Shown here: one piece after another, positions 34,849-46,658 of the stretch
How the letters are laid out: each line of letters begins with the position of its first letter
Numbering within the stretch: the first letter of the stretch is position 1
NCBI RefSeq assembly: GCF_010183535.1
Contig: NC_071333.1
Span: 7,190,587-7,254,586, forward strand
Direction of reading: 5' to 3'
DNA length: 64,000 nt
Source of the DNA: Caenorhabditis remanei
Lineage: Eukaryota > Nematoda > Chromadorea > Rhabditida > Rhabditidae
Program-made: the position numbers and the translations under genes
The notes under the pieces: model-generated
Database searches by the model: none
Told to the model about the DNA's origin: nothing
Seen by the model: only the letters and a program-made list of their open reading frames with translations

Positions 34849-37800
34849 CTGAAAATGGGGAAACAAATGAGAAATGAAATGAAACAGTTGACAAGTTTTC
34901 AATAACGTCGTTTCTGGAGAAAACAGACAAAAGCAAAAGGGGCGGCCAAACATAGAGCGGGAGACGTAGATGGAGGCAAACTGTTGAGTCAGAACTGTAT
35001 AGTTATGTAGTTTTTGGCTCACTCGTTTTCTCACTACTCCCGCAAAAGGGAACTGTTATATGGGAAGAGATAGAGTGGAGAGAAATGAAACAAATATAAA
35101 CTCAGAAGGTGATATGAAAAAAAAAGGGTTTCTGTTTGAATCGGACATGGCCTGAATGCGAGAAACCAGTTTCTGTTTTACCTGGCGTTCAACCCAACAA
35201 TCAAACGAACGGAGAATACGAGAAGAAAAAAAGGAATAAATGAGGAATCGGACAAAGGTGTTAGATTAGGTTTATAAATTTCCAGTGGCGATGAAGGATA
35301 GGCAGACACTCATACGCCTAAAAAACAAATACTGAAAAATGAGAGATGGAAGAAATGTTTGCTGGAGGAAGGAGAAGGAGAAAAGGCGCTGGATGATTGC
35401 TGAGAATCTTTTTTGACGAGTCGACTTGAAAAGTCTAGCAGAGTCTCCGGAAAAGGCGAAGGGCGCAAACTTTTGAGCAAAATCTTAACGACTCGCCCAT
35501 AAAATACGTCGTTTCGGCCTTTCTTGAAAGACCGACTGATATAGTGACGGGAAGAAGATGGGCGCGGGAATTTATATAGTGTTCGAGAGACTGTTTCGAT
35601 TAAAACATTGGTCAATTTTGAGGTACGAAATATTACACTGTTTTGCAATAAGCGTGACCGTTCTTCTATTGTTTGTTTCATTTTTTGAGTGAAGACTGTA
35701 AAGTTAAGCAGAAAAATCCTTCAATTATAACTTTTCTCCAAAAGTTTTATTTTCTTCCGATGATGGGAACTGAAATAGAAAAAGGAAAAAATACTTGAGG
35801 CGTGTAGCGAGAACAGTCCTAAACGAGACAAAGTCTTCAATGTCAAAAGAAATTGGAGTTCGGAGAATGAGTGTCAAAATGGAGGTCTGTTTTGTCTTGT
35901 AATGACAACAAATGAATTCGTACTCCACAAACAAAAAAAAACCGGTGTTTCTGTCTGTTTTGCGGTTCTTACGGTTTTACGGGTGTTGGAAATAGTGACT
36001 GACATTACTGTCTACTAAGAAAAGAATGGTCGGTATATAATTTGTTTTCAAATTTACTGTCCTACAGCTTAGTAGAGTCTGATGATGATATAATCATTTC
36101 CTAGAATTAAAAAGCACAATTTTTAAGTTTCCTAGAAACACTTGTGTTTTTTTGTTTCAACCCGCTTCCCGCTGCTAGGTAACATTAAATCAGGCCAAAT
36201 GTTGTCTTGGTGGCTGTCCTGTTGTACACAAGTATTTTTCTACTTCTACCGTGCTACTACTTCGCTTTCCCCTTTTGCGCCTCATCAATATGTTGCCGCA
36301 AAAAACAAGTTCTGCACTACTTTCAGTCATCTCCCTTACCTCACTACCTCACCAAATGAAAACTTGAACAATTTCGAGAGGATTGCGAAAAAGGATGAAG
36401 AGGTGAGTCGAAGGAACGGTTGTTATCGCATGGCGATGATGATGACTTTCAATTTCTCACTTTGACAATAAAGATGATCCAAAAACTTTTTCACCGAAAA
36501 GTGACGAGGCACCGCGCAATTCATCATTTTATGTGCGTTTATGCCGACGCCACGGAGCACACCCCCAAACATACGGACGAGAGACAAACATGTATATGGA
36601 GCTCCAAAAAGGCAAGAAAGAAGAGGAGAAGAGAAATTGAGATGGAATATATAGGCTTTTGGACGCCAAAAAAAAAGACACAACACAAAAAAATACAAAT
36701 ATAATAGAGCAGCAGTATACTGAAACGGTGCTCCAATATTTATGCAGTTGTTACTGTGGTAGGACAAGCGGATGCTTATTTCTTTGTAGGATGATTACAT
36801 AAAACATGTACTGAATAGATTGTCCGTATTTATACTAAAAACACCAGAAGAGGACAAACAATTCGTGAGATGAAAAAATTAGAGATCGAAGGCAATTTGC
36901 AAATTGATGCACTCACTATACTGAGAGCATAGACAACTTTTTGGGTTAAGAGTTTATTGGCTCAAATCTAAACTCAAATGACCACAGATGGCGTTGCCGT
37001 CAAAAAGCTCCCAGCAGCCCTACTAGATCTGGCACATCCTCCCTAAAACCAAAGCTCCGCCTTTTTAGTTACAGTAGCCGTGAGGGCAGAGAGCGTTGGA
37101 GTGAAATAGGCACAACTAGGGAGGACTTAGAGGCGGGGACGACAACGACTTCGGGAGGCGGGAGTAGAGAAGGGGCGTGGGACGAGAGTAGCCAACGAGA
37201 TGAGCAGTGGGCAGCTCGGAAGAACCCGCTCCCTTTCCTTTTTTCTTCGCTAAAGCCAACAACACATCACAGGCCATCCATGGAAGACGGAGCGCCATCA
37301 GCACCCTTAAAACGAATGATGGTAGAAGGAAAATTGGAAGGGACGGAGCATGGAAAATGAGAAGACGTTGTTTCTTTTTGTGACCGACGAAAAACAAAAA
37401 AGAGATAGACTAAAATGGGAGATGAGGTCCGGGAATGATTCGAATTTTTTGAAAAAAACAACCTCGTCTCAACCTGACCATTTATGACTAACCATTTACT
37501 TTTTCTATACATACCATGTTCTAACCGCATCTATTCCAAAAACTCACATTTTGATATATGACCCTTTACCAGTCCGCCGCCAATTCATCAATGTCAAATC
37601 ACGATCAGTTATTCGAGGTAACTGTCACTTTGGCGCGAAAATTCTAAAGGTATAAAAAACAGGTTATGTGTCATTTTGACGCCGCATACAAGGACACGGT
37701 ATAATGTCACAAGCAGACAACACAGGGCGGATGTCTAAAATATTGAATATATGGGATTCAATAAACCAAAAAGGAATGAAGTGGACTAGCGAGGCTCTGA

Positions 37801-40800
37801 TGATTTATAGCCCACCCGCCTTCTGTTTTATGATTATTGCTCGGAGGGGAAAGGCAGTCACCGAAAATTGCTTTCTTGTCTTTGGGATACTTCTACTGAT
37901 TCAAATTTATTTAAGTGCATGTCATCGTAATTGGTCGCTGTTTTAATAACCTTCTTGATGTTATCATTCTCGAACGGAAGGGAAGGAATTTGGCGGTAAC
38001 ATCATAGAAAAAAATCACTAAACTGTAATAAGATTCCAAAAAATGCTGATTGGATGATTTGAAAGAATGAAAAAAGAAATTTGATTAGGTCATCTAGAAA
38101 AAAGGTAATAGATGTCGATGATAGGCTTGTCAAATGAAAATGGTCAAACGTTCTTTCTCCGATTACGACAGTTGATAAGAGATGTTACCGGAGACTAAAG
38201 CAGCAAAAGATACTTCCAAAATTGTGAAATCAAGAAAGAAAAAACGTTTCAAATGTTTATCAAACTGAAACCAACGGCTCAACCTCTTCCTTCACCATTC
38301 TTCTTCTCCACAGGAAGTGATTCATTGCAGATTGAGAGCTTTGAGAACGAAGCACAGAAGAAAAAAACGAAAACGGCAGCACAAAAAAATGGAAAAATGG
38401 GAGCAACGGGAAACCAGTGGTAGGGGGGAGCAGAAGTGAGTGATGATCCAATGCATGTCAATTTGTCACCCGGGGCCTCCTAAAGCCAGAGCCTATCTTG
38501 AGAAGCAGTACCAGAAGTCTTGCACTTTGTTTGGTAAAACAAAGACCTTCATGCATTTTAGATCTCTAAGAGTTGTAAGAGAAGGGAACGAGATGTCAGA
38601 CGTATTATTGTCAGCCAAAATTCAGAATGCATGGAATAAACATTAGTCTGTTTTTGTCTCGAAACGGTGGACGTCAGATCAAAACTAAAAAGAAGAAAAT
38701 GAGGAAAAAAACACAGTAAAAGGTGTGAAAACCGAGGTGCTCATAGGTCACATAAACACACACACACAGTCTCATATGTCGATGAGCACTTGGCGCATTT
38801 CTCAAGAACTTGCTGCTTCGGAGGCTCCCTCCCACTATAATTGTCCCGACAGCAACAAATGTGACCGCAAACATGAGCAAATAAATGAAATCCAATCCTT
38901 CTACCATCTTCCTCCTCACATCCATTTCACACCTTCGTCTTCAGACCTAAGACTGTATTGAACTTTTTGGTTTTTGAGAGAGATAAGCCTAGAAATATAG
39001 TGCTCACTTATATATGAGAATTTATTCGAAAAAATGTGAGTCAAAAAATTAGGATTTTATTTATTCTATTTTTAAGAAGAAAAGTATAAGCTTCACGAGA
39101 AAAAAGTTACCCTCCTGATAAGGCAATCATATAACATTTGTCAATATATCAGAGTGAATGACAGAATTGCGACATGCGAGAGATGTGAGAGAAGCACAGA
39201 AAGTATGTGGCTACACAGTTTTTATTCAATGTTTTCAGCTAGGTGCTGGTAACTGCTGAATGTTGGAAAAAGCATACCGTTGAAAGAAACTGGTGAGTGT
39301 AAACACAAAAAAGTTTTCAGTTTTACTGTGATAAAGTGAACCAAATTCAATCAAGCACCTAGAAGACATAGTTTTACAAAATGCTTGCATTGAGCCGACC
39401 ATCCACAAGAAACAGTTCAATGAAATTGTTTCGAAATTTCTGAAATGAAAAATCTTGAAATCAAAGCTATTTTCATTAGAGTAGAAAACTGATAAACTTA
39501 ATTAATGATGTACTTTCTTACTTTTGAAACGAGAAAAAATCCATAAAATTATTTCCAATTTGTTTAAAGGAAGTAATCATACTTAGGTGGAAGATGCTAG
39601 AGGGTAAAACTTGAAAGTGAGACTCGTAAAAACGCGTATGATGAATATATCAAGATAACTGTCTAAAGTTTTAACATTTTAAATTCAATTTTCGCATTAA
39701 TAAGTTTCAAAATTTTTGAGTTACAAGGTCGTAAAACAATTTGATAAGCGATAGAAGCAGCACACTACCGGTCTAAGCTATTGGTGAATTTCAACTTTAT
39801 TTTCAGTTCTTTCTTAATTTTTTGAACAATGATTATTTAGTCCGCAAACACCGTCGCAAAACGTAATCGTTGTTATAACTATTGACATAACTTTCAGATC
39901 GAAAACTGTGAATTACTACAAAATCAACCAAATAACACTAATTCAAAATTGAACCACAAATTCGCAATCGAAATTGTTAACTACAAGACATATGTGAAAA
40001 AGGTGCCATGAGGCGTATTGCATGGTATACATGGTTCTGCTGTTGAAAATCGGGGGCGAGTCTGACGGCCAGTAATACTTAATGCAAATACCGCCATGAG
40101 GATGAATGTGTAGAATCACAGATGATAGAAAAGCGACCGACGGAGTAGGGAAAGAGGCGAAGATTCTTTCTGGTAAGAAGGATGAGCGAAGACGGAACGG
40201 TTTTTTGTCTACGATTTGAACAACAAAGAAAAAAACCAGAAAAAATGTGAAAGAAAAACAAAACAAATTAGTTTTCACAAGAAAAAGAGAAAGAACATCC
40301 GAAATTTTTGAAAAATTTAAAACGAATTGAAAAAGAACTAAGAGCCATATGGAATCAATTGAGTGGGACGGAAGAAATTACACAGAAGCAATTAGGAGGG
40401 AGGCAGAAAAAACCGAGACGTTTGGTTTAGCTTGTGGGCACTAACACTAGAAACTATGAATAAATAAACTGAACCAGACATACCTTCTTCTAGAAACAGT
40501 TTGCCTCGTTCGTCTCCTGGATACCGTACAATAATAACGATTTGGCATTGTTTTAAGAAGACACGGTTGTTTGAATGTGTCAGTCAAATAAGTCAATCAC
40601 GAAACACATACAAGTGGTTGAAAGTGATGATCGTTGAAAATGAATAGAGACGTTGGGGGTAAAAAGAGGTGGATAGATATCTATTGTTGAATTCGATGAT
40701 GCGACTATGTTTGGTTCTCTACTTCACCTCTTGATTCTACATTATCTATTTCCTCCTCACCACCTACCTCCTTCTGTTCATTCGTCTATAGTTCATTACG

Positions 40801-43800
40801 AAAAAGAAAGAAAGAAAATTGACTGAAGAGCGTGGTATTGGCAACTATTAAGACTGTGACGGATGCTTTGTTTCTTTTCTTTTTTTTGTTGGAATTTCTT
40901 CGAATGTAAGAACTATTGTTTTTTTTTTCGCTTGCTTATTGTACTCGACGTTTTTTCACTATTAGAGTTTTTTTCTGATAATGTTGAATTAATTAAAACT
41001 GATTCTCTCAGAAACTTATTCTGAAAATTATAAATCTAAAGAAAATTATACGGAAAAAAGGAAATTCAATTTGACTAAGCATCATAAAAATTGTTTTCAA
41101 GCCAAACAACGCTACATCACTACACTAACGCCCCTCAACTTTTCTTATCACCTTTTTTTATTGACATTGAAATTGAGTGCTTGGAACGGCGATCTACTCT
41201 ACTCATTGACAAAAAGAAAAGAGTAATGAGATTAAAAGAAAAGAGACAAACAAAAAATAATATAGAGAAAGAAAATGAAAAAAGAATCTCGAGCCTATTT
41301 TCAATTTCAACATATAGTCCAAGCCATATGGTGGAGGAATGCAAGTGGCAAACAGAATCGGAATAAATGGTTGAGGAGGTGGTCGAAGAAAGGATCATTT
41401 ATATTCTAAACGTCATTAAGAGAGGACAAGTAGAATGAGCGTATGTTGCTTAAAGAACGCTCCGCTGGGAGCTGGAAAGGGGGTCATGGAAATGCTATGG
41501 AAGCCATCATGGTTTCGGTTTTGTTTCTTGACGAGCGAAACAACAATTGTTGAAATCAAGTGTTGAACATACTTTTTCTCATTGACGGCCTCTTAATTCA
41601 GCGAGACGTTGAGGCGAAAACGAAAAACGACCTTCAACAATCAGATGCAAAACCATGAATCGGAAGGGGGAGGGCGCGGCGCCATTGCGCAACGAAAACA
41701 ACGGAGAAGACGGTCCGATGCCATTCATCCAGCCGCGCACGTTTTCCCCTCATTCTACCCATTCCATCTGAATTTCTACCGATGCAGTAAAAGATATTGT
41801 ATTCGATGTGTTGTTTGTTTGTTATTCAGTATAGTAACGCTGACCGTCTCAAATGTAAGATGAGGCAAAAGGGAAAAGACGTGGTGTAATGATCATGAAT
41901 GACTTATACAACACGTTTTTTCTCACTGTAGGTTAGGGTTTGGTTGATCTGTTTCTCTATGGGTCTGTTTTACATTCAACTTTTGTTTTCTTAGATTTTT
42001 TAAAATATCCAGTTTCATTTTTTAATCCTAGGTAGAAATCGTCTCAAAATTCTTACAACAGAATAAAACAAAAAAGAAAAAATGTCTGAGCCTTCAAGAG
42101 AAAAAACTGAGAAATGATTGACAAGAAGCACTAATGGGCTTTGGAGTTCGGTTAGTTCTTCATCTCACCTTTTGCCATCAAACAATTCATTGTTTAAAAG
42201 ATGTAATAAGCGCGGCTCCGGAGATGCTCGTCATGTGTAAGAAATCAGTTGAGGAGTGCTCCCCAAGTTCTGACAGCTTTTTGAAAAGTTCAATTCTCGT
42301 TGTCATCGGAACCCCTTTGGAAAATGAGATGATGGGTCCAGACCACCCCGCAACAAAACGTTTTGGTTCATTAGGCATTTGATGGTAAGAGGGCAACTAG
42401 TTTGTCATTAGTCATCTCGGATACAGAAAGCAGTTTATAAATTGAGTTGTGATCCTAATGTACTACTATTCGTTACACAAGCTCAAACACACAAAGCGGG
42501 ACCAATGTACAGCCTCTTTCTTCTCTAGATCTCGTTCCAAACTCACGTTGAATGGGATGGAAAAAGGTGCAAAAAACGAGCAGATTGATGAATGGTCGGG
42601 ACCGAAGAGAGTGGACTTTTCTTTTCGTCCCGAAGAAAAAGATGCACAAACTGATGTAGAGCCACAAAAATAACATTCGATTGGGATAGGAAAAGAATGA
42701 GGTGTCAGATAAATCTTCCGAATGATAAATTGATTTAGAGGATAGGGCATCTTTCAAAATGTGCCGGTTCAAAACAGAAGTTGTGTTTTTGAAAACCACA
42801 CGGAATATAATTCGAAAATTTTGGTGAATACAGTATACCTTAGATTATCTTATAAAAGTTTTAAAACCTGATAAAGCTAGAATCCCTCGTTTTGCAGATC
42901 TTCATCTGCATCCATAACAGTGTCCTCGCATCTTTTTATTTTTCGTTCTTTTAAACTTGAGCGCTTCCTATGACGTTTCTAATCCAGAACGAGTGCCGCC
43001 AACAAAAGACTCAGTTTGGTGTATTGTTTCCTAAATTAGAGCCACCACCACTATGCTGCACGCACACGAGCGAAACAACACAGAAAAGAAACTCAATTTG
43101 GATTGATTACCATCCGTTTGGAAGGAAGGTCATTATTCGATTAATGTTGCCCCCTATCCTTCTCCTCCTTCCTTTGCAATGTTTCCATTTTGTACAAGGC
43201 GACGAGCTGGCGAGTACGGAAACGGACTCTCAGTGGACAATAGGGACCGAAATTGGTAGGGAGCACACATACACACTGACCGGAATAGATTGAAAAAGAA
43301 GAAGCGGTTTGTGGGGAACTGATCGAATGTAAAGAATCGGAGGGACCGTTCAGTTTGGTGGTGTGGGCTCGTTGCGGGCCTGGGCACCCCTACCAACAAT
43401 TATATGTAATTGTTATATACACCGGGACCTAGCAATCCATTCGTCGCCGCCGCACTCCACGACACGTGAAAAATGTGCTTTTTCTCTTCTTTTTCCTCTT
43501 TGAGCCGACATTATTTCTCCTCCTATCCCCTATTCTTCGTTCTACCCACAACAGGATAGGTAGAAGCTCATGACGGGCCTGAATCTCTTTTCGATTATTG
43601 CCGCAACTCCAAGCACTTTCGTGCGCGAAATAATGATGAATGGCTTCCGAATTGTTTACATCTCAATTTCATTGGTTTCTGGCAGGAAAAGAAAATGGAA
43701 AAGAAAGAACAAAATGAAGAAGAGTAAGTGGTACAGAATCAGAATAAACAATTTGACTGCCGGAGAAAAGCTATTTCAAATCGAAGCAAAGACTGAGAGC

Positions 43801-43954
43801 AAAAAAAACATTTGAAATTTGTTCTTGAAATCAAAAGAACTTGAGTTAGTACCAGAAGAATAGTTTAAGAGCAAAAAATTTTTCTTCAATTAGTGAGTCA
43901 TGCATCAACTCAACTGTTTCTCCCAACTGAAACGCTAAACCCCTGACGGCTTAC
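34849..43954 (-). other. mbl-1: Large (about 9.1-kb) mbl-1 intron
   Basis: Lies between the MSYR exon (ends 43955) and the MFDEN exon (starts 34848). It holds no convincing exon in the mbl-1 frame. Items of note inside: an E2F-like TTTGGCGCGAAA at 37629-37640 with an 80-codon plus-strand ORF 64 nt later, a (CA)n tract near 38757-38768, a GC-rich patch at 37080-37300, and a protein-like block at 42187-42396. A core promoter for the short (MFDEN) isoform may lie near its right end, just upstream of 34848. Confidence 0.5.
38757..38768 (+). repeat. (CA)n tract
   Basis: A short run of CA dinucleotides inside the large mbl-1 intron. Confidence 0.6.
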
Positions 43955-44070
43955 CTATAAGACATCTGAGCCACTGGTATTCCATCATTTGTGAAAAACT
44001 GCTGTTGCTGCTGTGGTTGGAACTGCTGTGACGATGCCATATGGAACGGTAACAAGTGTTGTGGTACTGC
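43955..44070 (-). CDS. mbl-1: Upstream mbl-1 exon (Gln-rich, ends ...QMSYR)
   Basis: This exon has acceptor TGTTTTCAG and donor GTAAGCC and is 116 nt long. It joins the MFDEN exon so that TATAG plus A gives Tyr-Arg and then the downstream Met in frame. It encodes AVPQHLLPFHMASSQQFQPQ, a poly-Gln stretch and FFTNDGIPVAQMSYR. The internal Met (ATG at 44040) is a possible start. This would add a Gln-rich N-terminus to the zinc-finger protein. The exact phase match and the same strand make an alternative mbl-1 exon the best reading. Confidence 0.7.
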
Positions 44071-44142
44071 CTGAAAACATGAGTTGCGAAATTTTGAAAC
44101 AACTTTCAAATTTTTAAAAATTTCAGAAACTTGCAAGAAAAT

Positions 44143-44148
44143 CATGCA
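44143..44148 (-). promoter_or_regulatory. mbl-1: TGCATG 73 nt upstream of the alternative mbl-1 exon
   Basis: CATGCA on the plus strand gives UGCAUG in the mbl-1 transcript, within the intron just before the 44070-43955 exon. It is a candidate FOX-1/ASD-1 regulatory site for an exon that is probably optional. Confidence 0.3.
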
Positions 44149-45944
44149 AAAATAGTAGTAATAAGCGAATTATAAAATGAAAAGGTATATTTTCGCAACT
44201 CTAACCTTCTATTGTTCCATATGGAAAAAATCAAAGTCTCAGTTTCCAAAAATAAATCAATATTTGTCCAGTTTGCCCAAATTTAATATCTGTTCTCTTC
44301 TTTCCCGTTTTTGTCAAACACAATCTACTCTCGGAAACATAGAAAATTGCATAGTTATATGTTTCTGTATACGCAAAACCTATGAAAAAGGCACTTTATG
44401 GTTTGCCCATGATGCTTCTACTATCCTATTCTCTTCGTAGCTTTTTCTGAATAGTGGATTCGAAAGATGATCGTAAAAATTAACGATCCATGTTCAACTG
44501 TATCAATGGGTTCTTGAGAAAGGGAACATCCAGAAGCCACCACGTCTCGAACGATGACCCTCATCAATTCAGATGATGATACAGCGCCATCTGTCAACCG
44601 TCTGTCCCTGGAGACGTCGGCGGATGCCACAAAAAGGGATCTTCTCACAAAAAGATGAGGAAGAGATGACTGTAGGCACAATTGGTGTCTTAATAGCCAT
44701 ACCACTTGAAGGGGGTCGAGGCCCATTGAACAGCTCATTTACATGAAAGAGCGGCTATGACCCTTCTTCTGAAGCATGAGATACACTTCTCTTCACTCCG
44801 CCAAAAATCAGCAAAATGAACCTTACAGGGAGCGAATTGCTAGAAAATTTCGTACGGGGGGTCAAGTTGAGAAAATCAGAAAAATACATGGCTATTAAAA
44901 TGAAAGAATAGTGAAGTTCATGAAAAACTGAATAAATTTTATTCGAAGAGTAACGGAACAAGAACAGAAGTATGTGGGCCTCTACAGTTGCATTTAAAAC
45001 TTCGGATATTGTAGGAAAACATTTCTTTATAACTGTAGAAAAAAGTTGTATTAAACTATTACAGTACTTGTTGTACTAAAGATGAAAAAATCTAAACGCC
45101 TGGTTTTTCAAAATAATTGCATACTTTTATACTGTCTAATAAGCCTCAATCATCAATTATCATGAATAGGCGAATCTGGTACTGTCTGAATACTTTTTTT
45201 TTTGGAACTCCCTTAAATTTCACTCCTAAGATTTCGATTCTCTATTTCCTATACATGATTAATTGCTCCTAAACCCATTCAAACATTTCGAAAAATTGTG
45301 AACACCTCTTTCAAAATTCACCCTACATCTTGTCTAAATGTCGTCGTTTCTAGAAACAACGACATCTGTTGCATAATCGGTTTTTCGGTTGACGTTTTGA
45401 TTATGTATTCATTTATTCTATTCATGTACTCAGTAGCCTTTGCTACTGAGATATAATGGAATACTGTTTGATGCAACAATGCCTGTCCGACAATTTTCTC
45501 GTTTTTCAATTCTTTGTACACGCATTCTTTTTCGTTTTTTGAAAAATAATATTCAAAAAAAAAATACAAAAATAGTACTGTTTTTTTGTTGTCACCGTCA
45601 CATGAAGACGTTGTGTCATCGCACGAATAGATGAAGAAAGACAGGAGGACTTTATGTTACTTGTTAGTCATGAGGCAAAAAGTGTGACACAAATGGGAAT
45701 GAAGAGGTCTAGAAGTGAAAAGAAAGAGAACAACATTTGGTAGATCGGCTGAGGGAAAGCTTTTATCTGGAACGGTTATGGGGTGCAAAACTGGTGCGTT
45801 GAAAACACAAACTGGTGCTAAACAACTGGCAGAGACAAACCACCAAACAAGATTAGGGGACAGAGATGGAGCAGCAAGCTGATTTGATTCATATGGCGGG
45901 ATGTGTAGAAGTTTCAGAATGGATGTATGAATGGGAAATGTTAC
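44149..45944 (-). other. mbl-1: mbl-1 intron between two upstream exons
   Basis: AT-rich on the whole. A 105-codon minus-strand open frame at 44421-44738 has some non-repetitive text but no clear splice sites in the required phase. Nothing else stands out. Confidence 0.35.
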
Positions 45945-46080
45945 CTGGATGGCGCCCTTCTCATCTGGCAGGAAATAGACGGTCATAGTTGTTGGGGAGA
46001 AAGTGTGAGAAGTGAGAGAAGGGAATGAAGCTTGATGCTCAACTTGCTCCGAATACTGCTCGGCTCCCGGAATCGTCAGT
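45945..46080 (-). CDS. mbl-1: Further upstream mbl-1 exon (ends ...PDEKGAIQ)
   Basis: This exon is 136 nt between acceptor CGGCCTAG and donor GTAACA. It is open throughout and ends in phase 0, joining cleanly to the AVPQHLLPF exon. It contains ATG at 45986 (MTVYFLPDEKGAIQ), which would give a 355-aa protein. Upstream of that Met the frame is also open (GAEQYSEQVEHQASFPSL), so the exon may be internal. CCTAG is a weaker acceptor than usual. Assignment to mbl-1 rests on phase continuity, not on known homology. Confidence 0.55.
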
Positions 46081-46536
46081 CTAGGCCGAAAAAATTCATT
46101 TCATATACATAAATAAGTACCATCATCGAATTCGATCAAGAGAAGGATTGGAGGGGAAAGGAAGAGTGAAAAAGACACATATACACACCCACCACTGATG
46201 GAGCGGTGGTTCTTTTTGCAGTGCAAAAGAACGATGACTTGAAAAGAAAGGACAAGAGGAATGCGAGTAGAAACCCGGGAGAAATGGAAAACGAGAAATG
46301 GGAAAAAGAGTTTCGAGTTCAGGGTTGGGTCGCTGACAGCGGTGTTGTCTCTGATGACAGATGGCACTCCCAAAACATAAGTATGCAATTTATTCAAGAA
46401 AAAACCAGAAATTTCGGAAAGTGAAATCAGTGGAGCAATCATGTGTGAATAATTGTAAAAGGTTGACTATCATCCTAAAGTTGAATTTATAGGAAGCGGT
46501 CTATTGGAATCGGAAGAATATTCGTTTTTGGTATAC

Positions 46537-46658
46537 CTGGTTTTGAAGAATGATAAGTAATAGTGACACAGGAGGATAGCAATTATTCCCATTAGGATTA
46601 CTGTAGCTGAATTTTTCTGAGCACGTAATAACGAATAATTTTTGAGAAAATTGAAATT
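46537..46658 (-). CDS. Possible 5' exon with a membrane-spanning segment joined to mbl-1
   Basis: Between TGATTAG (acceptor) and GTATACC (donor) lie 122 nt whose frame joins the 46080-45945 exon in phase. It encodes KNSATVILMGIIAILLCHYY followed by LSFFKTR: a hydrophobic segment flanked by a positive cluster, as in a signal anchor. An ATG at 46592 could start translation, giving a 405-aa product. It may instead be the end of a separate small membrane-protein gene, or chance. Phase agreement alone has a one-in-three chance. Confidence 0.3.

Noticed and set aside
35310..35681. 123-codon minus frame within the large mbl-1 intron
   Set aside because: No acceptor or donor allows joining to mbl-1, and the Ser/Phe-rich end is compositional. 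Not enough to call a gene.
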